Of a DNA stretch of 64,000 nucleotides, positions 1 through 8,194 are shown piece by piece. The notes under the pieces were generated by a model. That model did not search any database. It was not told the origin of the DNA and saw nothing but the letters and a program-made list of their open reading frames with translations. The DNA comes from Lysinibacillus fusiformis (lineage in GTDB: Bacteria; Bacillota; Bacilli; Bacillales_A; Planococcaceae). Each line of letters starts with the position of its first letter. The first letter of the stretch is position 1. The stretch lies in assembly GCF_016925635.1 (NCBI RefSeq), contig NZ_CP070490.1, forward strand, positions 3,540,001 to 3,604,000, read 5' to 3'. The position numbers and the translations under genes are program-made.

Positions 1-287
1 AGCAAATGCAAGCACGTGATTTTACAACACAGTTAATGGATGGTGTCATGATTGGGAATCCACCATACGGAGAACGTATTGGTGATGTTGAAGTCGTGGA
101 ACAGGTGATCCGCGACGTCGGAAAGGTTATGAAAAACTATCCAACTTGGTCTGTATATATGCTATCCTCCATGAAAAATTTTGAAGAATTATATGGACGC
201 CAAGCGACGAAAAAACGTAAATTATTTAATGGTTTTATTGAAACAAATTATTATCAGTTCTGGGGTCAAAAGTCTAAAAGAGATTAA
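1..287 (+). CDS. RNA methyltransferase, C-terminal part (YpsC/RlmL-like)
   Basis: Only the last ~95 codons are inside the window; the reading frame is open to the left edge, so the ATG at 6 is internal. The fragment carries the NPPYGERIG motif (motif IV of class I SAM-dependent N-methyltransferases acting on RNA or DNA bases) and ends with an FNGFIETNYYQFW tail. This resembles the C-terminus of the YpsC/RlmL family, which methylates a guanine of 23S rRNA. The neighbouring DinG-like helicase is consistent with the B. subtilis ypsC-ypvA neighbourhood as I recall it. The THUMP and SAM-binding parts lie outside the window, so the exact target base cannot be judged. Confidence 0.8.
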   Translation, partial: QMQARDFTTQLMDGVMIGNPPYGERIGDVEVVEQVIRDVGKVMKNYPTWSVYMLSSMKNFEELYGRQATKKRKLFNGFIETNYYQFWGQKSKRD

Positions 288-372
288 CGAATAGTAACGG
301 AAGATAAGATTTTTTCTTATCTTCCGTTTCGTCGCGTATAATAGCACCAGATCGTTAGAGGGGGAACATCAA

Positions 373-2280
373 TTGCGTAAATCTTTACCATTTGCATTAT
401 CAAAGGACCGTTCATTTTTTGAATCATTAGGTGACTGGATGGGCGATGTCCTTTATGATGAATTACCTGAAAAGGGCTTTGAATGCCGTGATGAGCAAAT
501 TTTTATGGCCTATCAAATAGAACAAGCACTAAAAGAAAAAAATGTTCTCTTCGCAGAGGCAGGAGTAGGAACTGGCAAAACGATCGCTTATTTGCTTCCA
601 GCTATCTCTTATGCGCGTTACACAGGGAAACCAGCACTGATTGCTTGTGCAGATGAAACATTAATCGACCAACTTGTAAAAGAGGGGGGCGATATTTATA
701 AACTTCAAAAAACATTAGGACTTGATATTGATGTTCGTCTAGCAAAATCGAGAGATCAATATTTGTGCTTAAAACGCTTTGAGGAAGCGGAGAAAGTGGA
801 GTCGGATGAATGGATTGACGATATTGCCTTTTCTATCCCTGATGGTGTTTATGCTCAAGGTTCGATGATTGCTGTTCATCCATATGGGGAACGCAGTGAT
901 TATCCGACTGTCAGTGATGAGGATTGGCAAAAGGTTAATTACAATTCGATTATGCAATGCTCGGTTTGTGATCTGCGTAATCGCTGTGGGCAAACATTGC
1001 ATCGTTCTCATTACCGAAAATCAACGGATCTTGTTATTTGTTCGCAAGATTTTTTAATGGAGCATTTGGCTACAAAGGAATCTCGTGAGCGTGAAGGTCA
1101 GCTTGCTTTACTGCCAGAAGTATCAATGATGGTGTTGGATGAAGGGCATTTACTGGAGTATGCTGCACAAAAAGCGATGACGTATAAAGTGCAGGCGACG
1201 ACCATTGTGCAATTATTGGAGCGCTTGATGGTAGATGGCGTACGTGAACGTACACTGTATGCGATGGAGAAATTACAGGATGATCATGAGCTATTTTTTG
1301 ATCAACTTCGTGATGATATCGTTGCTTCCAATGAAGATCGTAAACGTATAAACAAATCAAAAACACTGCTGGCTTATGGGAAGCAGTTAATAAATGATGT
1401 AGAAACATTGATGGAAGAATTCGTCTTTGAATCAGAAATGTACATGATCCCTGAATATGAGTTAAATATGGCAGAAGAATATTTAGAACAATATGAGGCT
1501 TCTTTACGTATTTTTATCGCACAAGGAGATGCAGTGGATTGGTTAGAGGAGACAGATGGTGAAGAAACACTCGTGATTATGCCTCGTTTAATCACAGAAG
1601 TTTTAGCAGAAAAGTTATTCTCTAAAAAGCTTCCAATCGTCTTTTCTTCAGCCACGCTATCGGTCAATAAAGACTTTTCTTACATTGCCTATAGTTTAGG
1701 AATTCGAGATTACCAATCATTTTCTGTGCCATCCCCATTCGATTATGAAGAGGTCATGAAAATCTATTTACATGAGCTTACGCAACGTGACAAAACAGCG
1801 CGTGTTCAGCAATTGCTACGTGATGGCGAACAAACATTGATTTTATTTAAGTCGAAGCAAGCCATGCTAAACTTCAAGGCAGAATTACCGCTAATGGAAC
1901 GTATGTATGTAGCATTCGAAGGAGATCGAGAGCTATCAGCCATTGTTCGAGATTTCCAGCAAGGAACAGTTAAAACATTATGCTCATATCATTTATGGGA
2001 AGGGCTAGATTTACCTGAGGAAGCATTAACACGTGTGATTATTTATGATTTACCGTTTCCTCCACAGGACCCATTATTTGATGCAAAACGTACATTTGCC
2101 GAAAACCCATTTGAGGAAGTGGAATTACCTTTCATGCAATTACGCTTGCAGCAAGGGATGGGACGCTTAATTCGTACATCAAATGACCATGGTGACATTC
2201 ACATTTTGTTAAATGAAGATGAGCAAAAACAGCGTGCAGCCTTTGAAAATATATTAGCGGTTGTACCAGAAATAAAGTAG
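373..2280 (+). CDS. ypvA: DinG/XPD-family ATP-dependent DNA helicase (YpvA-like)
   Basis: A 635-residue superfamily 2 helicase of the DinG/XPD type. Walker A is GVGTGKT near residue 64, the Walker B box is DEGH near 256, then an SSATLS motif and a C-terminal QGMGRLIRTS motif VI. Four cysteines near 132, 196, 199 and 205 fit the iron-sulfur cluster site of XPD/DinG helicases. The family unwinds DNA or R-loops with 5'-3' polarity; the cellular role of YpvA is not well defined. The start is a TTG placed just after the GAGGGGGAA ribosome site. The gene stands alone and ends at a strong hairpin terminator. Confidence 0.9.
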   Translation: MRKSLPFALSKDRSFFESLGDWMGDVLYDELPEKGFECRDEQIFMAYQIEQALKEKNVLFAEAGVGTGKTIAYLLPAISYARYTGKPALIACADETLIDQLVKEGGDIYKLQKTLGLDIDVRLAKSRDQYLCLKRFEEAEKVESDEWIDDIAFSIPDGVYAQGSMIAVHPYGERSDYPTVSDEDWQKVNYNSIMQCSVCDLRNRCGQTLHRSHYRKSTDLVICSQDFLMEHLATKESREREGQLALLPEVSMMVLDEGHLLEYAAQKAMTYKVQATTIVQLLERLMVDGVRERTLYAMEKLQDDHELFFDQLRDDIVASNEDRKRINKSKTLLAYGKQLINDVETLMEEFVFESEMYMIPEYELNMAEEYLEQYEASLRIFIAQGDAVDWLEETDGEETLVIMPRLITEVLAEKLFSKKLPIVFSSATLSVNKDFSYIAYSLGIRDYQSFSVPSPFDYEEVMKIYLHELTQRDKTARVQQLLRDGEQTLILFKSKQAMLNFKAELPLMERMYVAFEGDRELSAIVRDFQQGTVKTLCSYHLWEGLDLPEEALTRVIIYDLPFPPQDPLFDAKRTFAENPFEEVELPFMQLRLQQGMGRLIRTSNDHGDIHILLNEDEQKQRAAFENILAVVPEIK

Positions 2281-2281
2281 A

Positions 2282-2320
2282 AAAAAGCGAGTTTGCTCAA
2301 AATGCAAGCTCGCTTTTTAT
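2282..2320 (+). terminator. Rho-independent terminator after ypvA-like gene
   Basis: A 15-bp stem (2282-2296 with 2304-2318, one G-T pair) with a 7-nt loop and a T-rich tail, immediately after the helicase stop codon. It separates the helicase from the eut operon. Confidence 0.9.
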
Positions 2321-2447
2321 TATTTTGAAATAACATTATGGATGTAGTTAAATTATTGGTTTTTAAAAAACTGTTGAATATTTCTCTTTTAAGCTATATA
2401 GTTCTTTGTAATGCAACGAAATCTTGTGGAAGAATATATTTTTTGTA

Positions 2448-2477
2448 TTGAAAATAATTTCACAAAAGGTTTATAAT
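2448..2477 (+). promoter_or_regulatory. Predicted sigma-A promoter of eutWV
   Basis: TTGAAA at 2448-2453 and TATAAT at 2472-2477 with an 18-nt spacer, about 50 nt before the eutW start region. The rest of 2321-2506 shows only AT-rich DNA. Confidence 0.6.
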
Positions 2478-2524
2478 AATGACAAGAATTTTTAAGAATA
2501 GTCAAATTGCTTGCTGACTATTCC

Positions 2525-3967
2525 ATGATAGGGGGCTTAAACCTGTCGAACATTCAATCATTGTGTAGAAAATATACAAATCTATCGGCAACGGATATTG
2601 ACAAGTTAATAGAAATAGAGGCTACGCTAACGTATTATGCTGAGTTGACTGATTGTTATATGTTCATAGATTGCCTGTTGGAGAATTTACCGCATGCGAT
2701 TGTTGTGGCAGAGGCATTCCCGAAGAAAGAGATTGGTTTATACGAAAAATCAGTTATCGGAAAATTCGTATTTGAAAGTTTTGAACCAGCTGTATTTGCT
2801 GCGTTTAAACATAAAGAAAAATCATCCATTACCAGAGCGATTACGCAGGAAGGCATTACGGTAGAGCAAAATGTGCTTCCGATTTTTAATGAGCAACAGC
2901 AAGTAATTGCCGTGTTAATTCAGGAAAAAATGGTGAAGATGCAAACGACACCGAAGGATGATTTTCAAAATATGCCTTTTGCTTTAATTGAACATATTGT
3001 TGAACCTAATTCTCAACCGATTCCAGTTGTTTCAGATTTACTCGTAGAGTCGATTATTCTCACAAATCACGAAAATAAAGTAATTTACAGTAATCCTGCT
3101 GGCTATCATTTTATTTCGGAGCTATCTGGATTAGAAAACTTTGACAATGTAGCATTGGATAAAATCTTACCTTTTTTACAGGAAGTCTATGATAAAGGCG
3201 ACGATGTCTTTTTCCTAGAAATTACGATTGATCGTAAATCCTTTATTGTAAAGAAAATTCCAATTCGCAGTTATAACGAGAAGGTCACACTACTCATTAT
3301 TCATGATCTAACAGAGCTTAAGCTGAAAGAAAATGAGCTAATGATGAAAACATTTGCGATACGAGAAATTCACCACCGCGTGAAAAATAATCTTCAGACA
3401 GTGACAAGCCTATTACGTTTGCAAATGCGAAATGATCTGTCTGCATCGAATGCAAGTGCTTTTCAAGAGGCATTAAATCGAATCTATAGTATTTCATCGG
3501 TTTATGAGCTGATTTTAGAAAATGAAGATAACGCTGAAGAAAGAGTAGACGTTATCGCATTAGCTAAAAAAATTGGTCATAAAATGATTGGTACGTCTAA
3601 TACAGCAACTATTCAACTAGCCTTTCATCATGAAAATTTGCAGCTATTCTGCCATTCGAAAAAGGCAGTCTCTTTAGCACTCATTATTTGTGAGCTACTG
3701 CAAAATGCATTAAAGTATGCGTTTATTGGACGTGATGAAGGAATCATCGATATTCAATTCATTCAGGAAGATTCTACAATTTCGCTTCATATTTCTGACA
3801 ACGGCGTTGGAATGCAAGAGGTGAAGGCATCTTTTGGTATGGAGATTATCACAAGGCTTGTAGAATATGATTTAGCTGGCTCATTTTCCATTATCCCTAG
3901 TAATGAAGGTACACATACTCAAATTCAGTTCCCTGTAAGTGAGGAGGTATTTATCGTAAATGACTAG
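2525..3967 (+). CDS. eutW: EutW-type sensor histidine kinase
   Basis: A soluble sensor kinase of the HisKA_2 class. The phospho-acceptor box EIHHRVKNNLQ lies about 285 residues in, followed by a GHKL ATPase domain with an N box (ELLQNALKYAF) and a G box (DNGVGM). The N-terminal part contains the LCRKYTNLS block typical of the EutW/PdtaS-like N-terminal domain, followed by a PAS-like stretch. No membrane segments are seen, so ethanolamine is probably sensed in the cytosol. It overlaps eutV by 8 nt. The start is uncertain: the ATG at 2525 has no ribosome site, while AGGGGG at 2530-2535 sits 7 nt before an in-frame CTG at 2543 that would give an N-terminus close to the family start. Confidence 0.9.
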   Translation: MIGGLNLSNIQSLCRKYTNLSATDIDKLIEIEATLTYYAELTDCYMFIDCLLENLPHAIVVAEAFPKKEIGLYEKSVIGKFVFESFEPAVFAAFKHKEKSSITRAITQEGITVEQNVLPIFNEQQQVIAVLIQEKMVKMQTTPKDDFQNMPFALIEHIVEPNSQPIPVVSDLLVESIILTNHENKVIYSNPAGYHFISELSGLENFDNVALDKILPFLQEVYDKGDDVFFLEITIDRKSFIVKKIPIRSYNEKVTLLIIHDLTELKLKENELMMKTFAIREIHHRVKNNLQTVTSLLRLQMRNDLSASNASAFQEALNRIYSISSVYELILENEDNAEERVDVIALAKKIGHKMIGTSNTATIQLAFHHENLQLFCHSKKAVSLALIICELLQNALKYAFIGRDEGIIDIQFIQEDSTISLHISDNGVGMQEVKASFGMEIITRLVEYDLAGSFSIIPSNEGTHTQIQFPVSEEVFIVND

Positions 3968-4538
3968 GAAAGTTATGATTGTCGAAGATGAATCACTGAT
4001 TGCGATTGATTTGAAGTTTATGTTAGAAGATAACGGCTACGAAGTTGTAGCTCAAGCGAACAATGGTGAAACTGCCATTGAATTAGCCTTTTTACATAAG
4101 CCACAGTTAATCTTAATGGACATTAAAATGCCTAAACTGGACGGTTTAAAGGCAAGTAAAATTATTGAACAACAGCTTGGTATACCCGTTCTTTTCATCT
4201 CGGCCTATAGTGAAAAAGAATTGTTGCTATACATGAAGCAGGATAATATATTAGGATATGTAATGAAACCGTTTTCTGAAAAAAATGTGTTGCCTGTGCT
4301 AGAGGTTGCTTTTCATCAAATTGATAAATTCAACCGTCTCAATGGGGAGATCTTACATAAGCAAACACAATTAGATAAGCGGAAAGTCATTGAACGAGCA
4401 AAGGGCTTGCTTATGCAGGCTGAAAATATAAGCGAGGACGAGGCTTACCGTAAGATCCGCAATGAAAGTATGCAAACACAACAGGAAATGGTGCACATTG
4501 CACAGCAAATTATTAACAACTTACAAGTCAATAGTTGA
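3960..4538 (+). CDS. eutV: EutV response regulator with ANTAR RNA-binding domain
   Basis: A 192-residue two-domain regulator. The receiver domain has the acidic pair VEDE near residue 8, the phosphorylated Asp in LILMDIKMPK near 54 and the conserved Lys in VMKPFS. The C-terminal ANTAR domain (about 133-185) contains IERAKGLLMQ and an EDEAYRKIR helix. In known EutV systems the phosphorylated protein dimerises and binds paired hairpins in nascent RNA to prevent transcription termination. A terminator overlapped by a hexaloop hairpin follows directly downstream and is the likely target. The gene overlaps the 3' end of eutW, so both are translated together. Confidence 0.95.
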   Translation: MTRKVMIVEDESLIAIDLKFMLEDNGYEVVAQANNGETAIELAFLHKPQLILMDIKMPKLDGLKASKIIEQQLGIPVLFISAYSEKELLLYMKQDNILGYVMKPFSEKNVLPVLEVAFHQIDKFNRLNGEILHKQTQLDKRKVIERAKGLLMQAENISEDEAYRKIRNESMQTQQEMVHIAQQIINNLQVNS

Positions 4539-4554
4539 AGCAAAGGCGCTTTAA
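4535..4554 (+). promoter_or_regulatory. Candidate ANTAR (EutV) RNA hairpin overlapping the terminator
   Basis: In the RNA, TTGAAGC (4535-4541) can pair with GCTTTAA (4548-4554) around the hexaloop AAAGGC. A at loop position 1 and G at position 4 are the conserved loop bases of ANTAR targets. Forming it removes the 5' arm of the terminator (4542-4556). The expected upstream partner hairpin with a similar hexaloop was not found with confidence; CAACT/AGTTG at 4517-4537 pairs but has an 11-nt loop and overlaps this hairpin. Confidence 0.5.
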
Positions 4555-4586
4555 AGAGATTTCTTCTTTAAAGTGCCTTTTTTTAT
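4542..4586 (+). terminator. Intrinsic terminator/attenuator between eutV and eutH
   Basis: A 15-bp stem (4542-4556 with 4566-4580, one wobble pair), 9-nt loop, then a T run. It lies inside what is otherwise a co-directional eut gene cluster, so it must be read through for expression of eutH onwards. This is the arrangement expected for EutV-controlled antitermination. Confidence 0.85.
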
Positions 4587-4621
4587 ATAAATTTATAAAT
4601 AAAAAAGGGGTGATGAGTAAG

Positions 4622-5866
4622 ATGGCAATGATAGGAACGGTTATCGTTTATATTATTATGATTTGTGCTATTTTAGGGGCAATCGGAGCTATCCGAGATG
4701 CTGAGTATGGAATTGGGAAAGAATTTATGAATGGGATCCATACGGTTGGTCATATTTTTGTCCCAGCAGCAGGGATCATGGCAGCTATACCTTACTTAAC
4801 ATGGTTTATTAGTCATTTTATTAGTCCGATTTTTGAGTTAATTGGTGCAGATCCTGCGATTGCAGCGACGACAATTTTAGCTTCGGACATGGGTGGTTAC
4901 CAATTAGCCAATGCGTTAAAGGAGTCTTATGAGGGATGGGTAATGGCTCTTGTTGTTGGTTTTATGTCAGGTGCTACCATTGTATTCTCGATTCCAATGG
5001 GCCTTGCGATGTTGGATAAGCGTGATCATAAATATATGGCGCTAGGTATTATGGCTGGCGTATTAACAATTCCGATTGGTGCATTTATTTCTTCAATCAT
5101 GATTGTGCTATTCAACACAGAAGTACGTGAAGTCATTAGTACAACAGAGGCTCCTACATATGTATTTGCCATTTCTGTTTTACAAATATTAATTAACTTA
5201 CTACCGTTATTCATTTTCGTTATCTTAATCGCACTAGGCTTAAAGCTTATTCCAAACGGCATGATTACTGGCTTCATGGTATTCGGTCGTGTCATGGATG
5301 CGGGAATTAAATTGGTGTTAGTGTTCTCTATTGTGGAGATTTTTACAGGTATTTTTACAAAGATTTTTGGCGCGTGGGGCTTCGATCCAATCATGGCTGA
5401 TGAAATCGACCAGTTCCGAGCATTAGAAACAGCCGGTTATATCGGGATTATGCTAGCGGGTGCCTTCCCAATGGTGTATTTAATTCGAAAGTATGCTTCC
5501 AAGCCACTTGAAGCGGCTGGGAAAAAATTAGGCTTATCCTCTGTAGGAAGTGCGGGGATTCTAGCAACGATTGCGAATATTTTAGCGATGTTTACACTGA
5601 TTCGCCATATGCCACCAAAAGATAAAGTGATTAACATTGCATTTGGTGTATGTTCTGCCTTCTTATTAGGTGATCACTTATCATTCACGGCTAACTTCCA
5701 GCCAACCATTATTTTACCTGTTATCGCAGGGAAGTTTTTAGCGGGTGTGATTGCGATTATTTTAGCCTATAAGCTTTCAGTACCAACTGCATTAAGGCTA
5801 GAAATTGAGGATCGCAAGGCAGGCATTATTAAAGAAGGCGAATATTTAACAGATCAAAAATCATAA
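4622..5866 (+). CDS. eutH: EutH ethanolamine transporter
   Basis: An integral membrane protein of about 415 residues with roughly ten hydrophobic segments. It matches the EutH family through N-terminal IGKEFMNGIHTVGHIF, an AATTILASDMGGYQLA block and C-terminal LGDHLSFTANFQP. The family imports ethanolamine or facilitates its entry when the external level is low. The reading frame is open further upstream to 4535, but that part lies in the terminator; ATG 4622, 11 nt after the GGGG of AAAAGGGG, is the better start (ATG 4613 is too close to it). It is the first gene after the attenuator. Confidence 0.93.
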   Translation: MAMIGTVIVYIIMICAILGAIGAIRDAEYGIGKEFMNGIHTVGHIFVPAAGIMAAIPYLTWFISHFISPIFELIGADPAIAATTILASDMGGYQLANALKESYEGWVMALVVGFMSGATIVFSIPMGLAMLDKRDHKYMALGIMAGVLTIPIGAFISSIMIVLFNTEVREVISTTEAPTYVFAISVLQILINLLPLFIFVILIALGLKLIPNGMITGFMVFGRVMDAGIKLVLVFSIVEIFTGIFTKIFGAWGFDPIMADEIDQFRALETAGYIGIMLAGAFPMVYLIRKYASKPLEAAGKKLGLSSVGSAGILATIANILAMFTLIRHMPPKDKVINIAFGVCSAFLLGDHLSFTANFQPTIILPVIAGKFLAGVIAIILAYKLSVPTALRLEIEDRKAGIIKEGEYLTDQKS

Positions 5867-5891
5867 CGAAGAAAAAGTGAGGTGATGACGT

Positions 5892-6233
5892 GTGAGTGAA
5901 GAGAAAAAACGATTTATTCAGGAGTTTGTGCCGGGTAAACAGCTAACATTGAGTCACCTTATTGCCAATCCTGATCCAGAAATGTTTAAAAAGCTGGGTA
6001 TCCAAGATGCGGGTGCCCTTGGCATTATGACTTGTACGCCAAGTGAAACGGTAATTATCGCAGGAGATTTAGCGACAAAGGCAGCCAATGTCAAACTAGG
6101 ATTTTTAGATCGTTTTACAGGTAGTCTCGTTATTGTAGGTAGTGTGTCAGAGGTAGAAATGGCGATGTTAGAAATCAATCGTTTTTTATCCGAGGTATTA
6201 GGCTATACACCTTCAAAAATAACGAAATCATAG
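5892..6233 (+). CDS. eutS: EutS microcompartment shell protein
   Basis: A 113-residue shell protein of the EutS/PduU class, a circularly permuted BMC-H fold that forms hexamers on the shell. Family features are the N-terminal [16 protein letters not shown] (beta-barrel strand), [19 protein letters not shown] and the [16 protein letters not shown] core. The GTG start lies 9 nt after GAGGTGATG. It sits between eutH and eutP, 25 nt after eutH. Confidence 0.95.
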   Translation: MSEEKKRFIQEFVPGKQLTLSHLIANPDPEMFKKLGIQDAGALGIMTCTPSETVIIAGDLATKAANVKLGFLDRFTGSLVIVGSVSEVEMAMLEINRFLSEVLGYTPSKITKS

Positions 6234-6243
6234 GATGTGTCAT

Positions 6244-6744
6244 ATGAAAAATCGAGTAATGATAATAGGCGGTGTGCAAGCAGGAAAGTCAACATTGATG
6301 AATACATTGTTGGGCAAAAAAAGCAGTGCCAACAAAACACAAGCACTCGTTTATGATGACTGGATTGTTGATACACCAGGTGAATATGTTGAAAATCCAA
6401 TGTATTACAGAAATATTATGGCAACATCGCTGGAAGTAACCCATGTGATTTACTTGCAGGATGCCACATCAGCAAGGAGTGTATTCCCTCCGCAATTCAG
6501 CTTAGGGATTCCCAAAATACAAATAGGTGTGATTACCAAGATTGATGCCCCTGATGCCGATGTTGAAAGGGCTATCGCCTTATTAAAAAATGTTATGACG
6601 CAGGGCCCTATCGTGAAAACCTCTTCATGGCAGAAGCTTGGCATTGAATTGATTGAACCATTGATTCAACTCAAGACACATGAAGAAATTCGTCAATTTG
6701 TCAAGGATCACGATAGTCCGTATCTCATGTATTGCTCACAGTAG
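6244..6744 (+). CDS. eutP: EutP/PduV-family small GTPase
   Basis: A short P-loop protein with Walker A GGVQAGKST near residue 8, a DTPGEY G3 motif near 42 and TKID (G4) near 98, matching EutP/PduV. In ethanolamine operons EutP is reported as a nucleotide-dependent acetate kinase or as a GTPase connected with microcompartment positioning. An in-frame ATG at 6235 abuts the eutS stop. ATG 6244 is preferred because AGGATG is correctly spaced and it gives the usual MKNRVMIIGG start. Confidence 0.88.
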   Translation: MKNRVMIIGGVQAGKSTLMNTLLGKKSSANKTQALVYDDWIVDTPGEYVENPMYYRNIMATSLEVTHVIYLQDATSARSVFPPQFSLGIPKIQIGVITKIDAPDADVERAIALLKNVMTQGPIVKTSSWQKLGIELIEPLIQLKTHEEIRQFVKDHDSPYLMYCSQ

Positions 6745-6761
6745 CGAGAGGGAGGTGTAGG

Positions 6762-8183
6762 GTGAAAACTGAAAAAATATTTAGTGCAGGCATTGATATT
6801 GGGACAAGTACCACAAAAATGGTCGTCAGTAGTTTTCTGTTAAAGAATGTGGCTGGCATAACCCATGTGCCAAGGATTGAAATTATTGAGAAAACGGTGT
6901 TGCATCAAAGTCCAATTATCAAAACACCTTTTATTAATAAAGACATCATCGATATGAAAAAGATTGAGGAATTTATTTCCCAACAGTATCAATTGGCACA
7001 AATTGCTCCATCTGATATTGCAACAGGGGCCATTATCATTACAGGTGAATCAGCCACGAAGGAAAATGCAAGTGAAGTTGTCCATACCATTGCAGATGGC
7101 GCAGGTCATTTTTTAGTTGCTACCGCAGGTCCTGATTTAGAGGGCATCATTGCTGCCAAAGGAGCAGGTACTTTACAGCAATCAAAGAATTCATCCAAAG
7201 TCATCGCCAATATCGATATTGGTGGAGGGACAGCGAATATTGCTGTTATGCAATTTGGAGAGGTCATTGGTACATGTACCTTACATGTTGGTGGTAGATT
7301 GATTGAATTTAAGGATGGCAAGATTCAATCAATTTCTCCGCCACTCATGCGATTGATGGAACGATGGGCTAATCCGTTAGCGGTCGGTGATGCGGCCGAA
7401 GATAATCGAGTAACACATTGTATTGAAGAAATGGTGCAAATACTTGCGATGATTCTTCATGGACAATGCACAGATGAAAAGCATCCATTATTACTTGGGC
7501 ATTTACCAAACTGGCATAAACCTGTGGATGCCATCGTTTTTACAGGTGGTGTGGCCTCTTGTATTTATGAAAATGAATGTACACAGCGCCAATATGATGA
7601 TATTGGTGAAAGATTAGCGAAGATGCTATTACAGCAAGAACAGCTACAATCATTTTTATGGTTACGACCTGAGGAAACAGCACGGGCAACAGTGACTGGT
7701 GCTGGTACACAAACCACTGAAATTAGTGGGGCAACCATTCAGGTGGATGCTCACGTGTTACCACTAAAAAATGTACCAGTCTTTAATTGCCATATAGATA
7801 CGTCAACAGACTTTAACACGACAGTGAAGACAGCCGTAGAGAGAGCAGATGATTTATTTTCTATACAGGACAATCGTTCACCATTTGCACTCTATTTTAG
7901 TGAATTGCCGTATTTAAGCTTTCAGGATGTACATGCATTGTGTCAGGCCATTCTGCAACATTTGGCGACAAGATGCTCTAAGGACATACCAATTATCATA
8001 GTCATTCAATCAGATTACGCAAAAATTATTGGACAAACCATACAAGCCATTAATGCGACAGTGCCAATTATTTGCATCGATCAAATTAAAGTGGAAACAG
8101 GTGATTACATCGACATTGGAGAGGTTCTGCCATCTGGCGTTGTTCCTGTTGTGGTGAAGACCCTTGCCTTCCATTCAAAGTAA
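6762..8183 (+). CDS. eutA: EutA, ethanolamine ammonia-lyase reactivating factor
   Basis: A 474-residue member of the ASKHA ATPase fold. It has GIDIGTSTTKMVV (phosphate 1) near the N-terminus, NIDIGGGTANIAV (phosphate 2) in the middle and VFTGGVAS (adenosine site) later. EutA exchanges damaged cobalamin for intact adenosylcobalamin in EutBC at the cost of ATP. The GTG start follows GGGAGG by 7 nt; the open frame before it overlaps eutP and is not needed. Its place directly before eutBC fits the role. Confidence 0.93.
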   Translation: MKTEKIFSAGIDIGTSTTKMVVSSFLLKNVAGITHVPRIEIIEKTVLHQSPIIKTPFINKDIIDMKKIEEFISQQYQLAQIAPSDIATGAIIITGESATKENASEVVHTIADGAGHFLVATAGPDLEGIIAAKGAGTLQQSKNSSKVIANIDIGGGTANIAVMQFGEVIGTCTLHVGGRLIEFKDGKIQSISPPLMRLMERWANPLAVGDAAEDNRVTHCIEEMVQILAMILHGQCTDEKHPLLLGHLPNWHKPVDAIVFTGGVASCIYENECTQRQYDDIGERLAKMLLQQEQLQSFLWLRPEETARATVTGAGTQTTEISGATIQVDAHVLPLKNVPVFNCHIDTSTDFNTTVKTAVERADDLFSIQDNRSPFALYFSELPYLSFQDVHALCQAILQHLATRCSKDIPIIIVIQSDYAKIIGQTIQAINATVPIICIDQIKVETGDYIDIGEVLPSGVVPVVVKTLAFHSK

Positions 8184-8194
8184 GGAGGATGAAT

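Noticed and set aside
2321..2506. Adenosylcobalamin riboswitch before the eut operon
   Set aside because: No B12-box-like conserved core or long structured leader was seen here or at 4539-4621.
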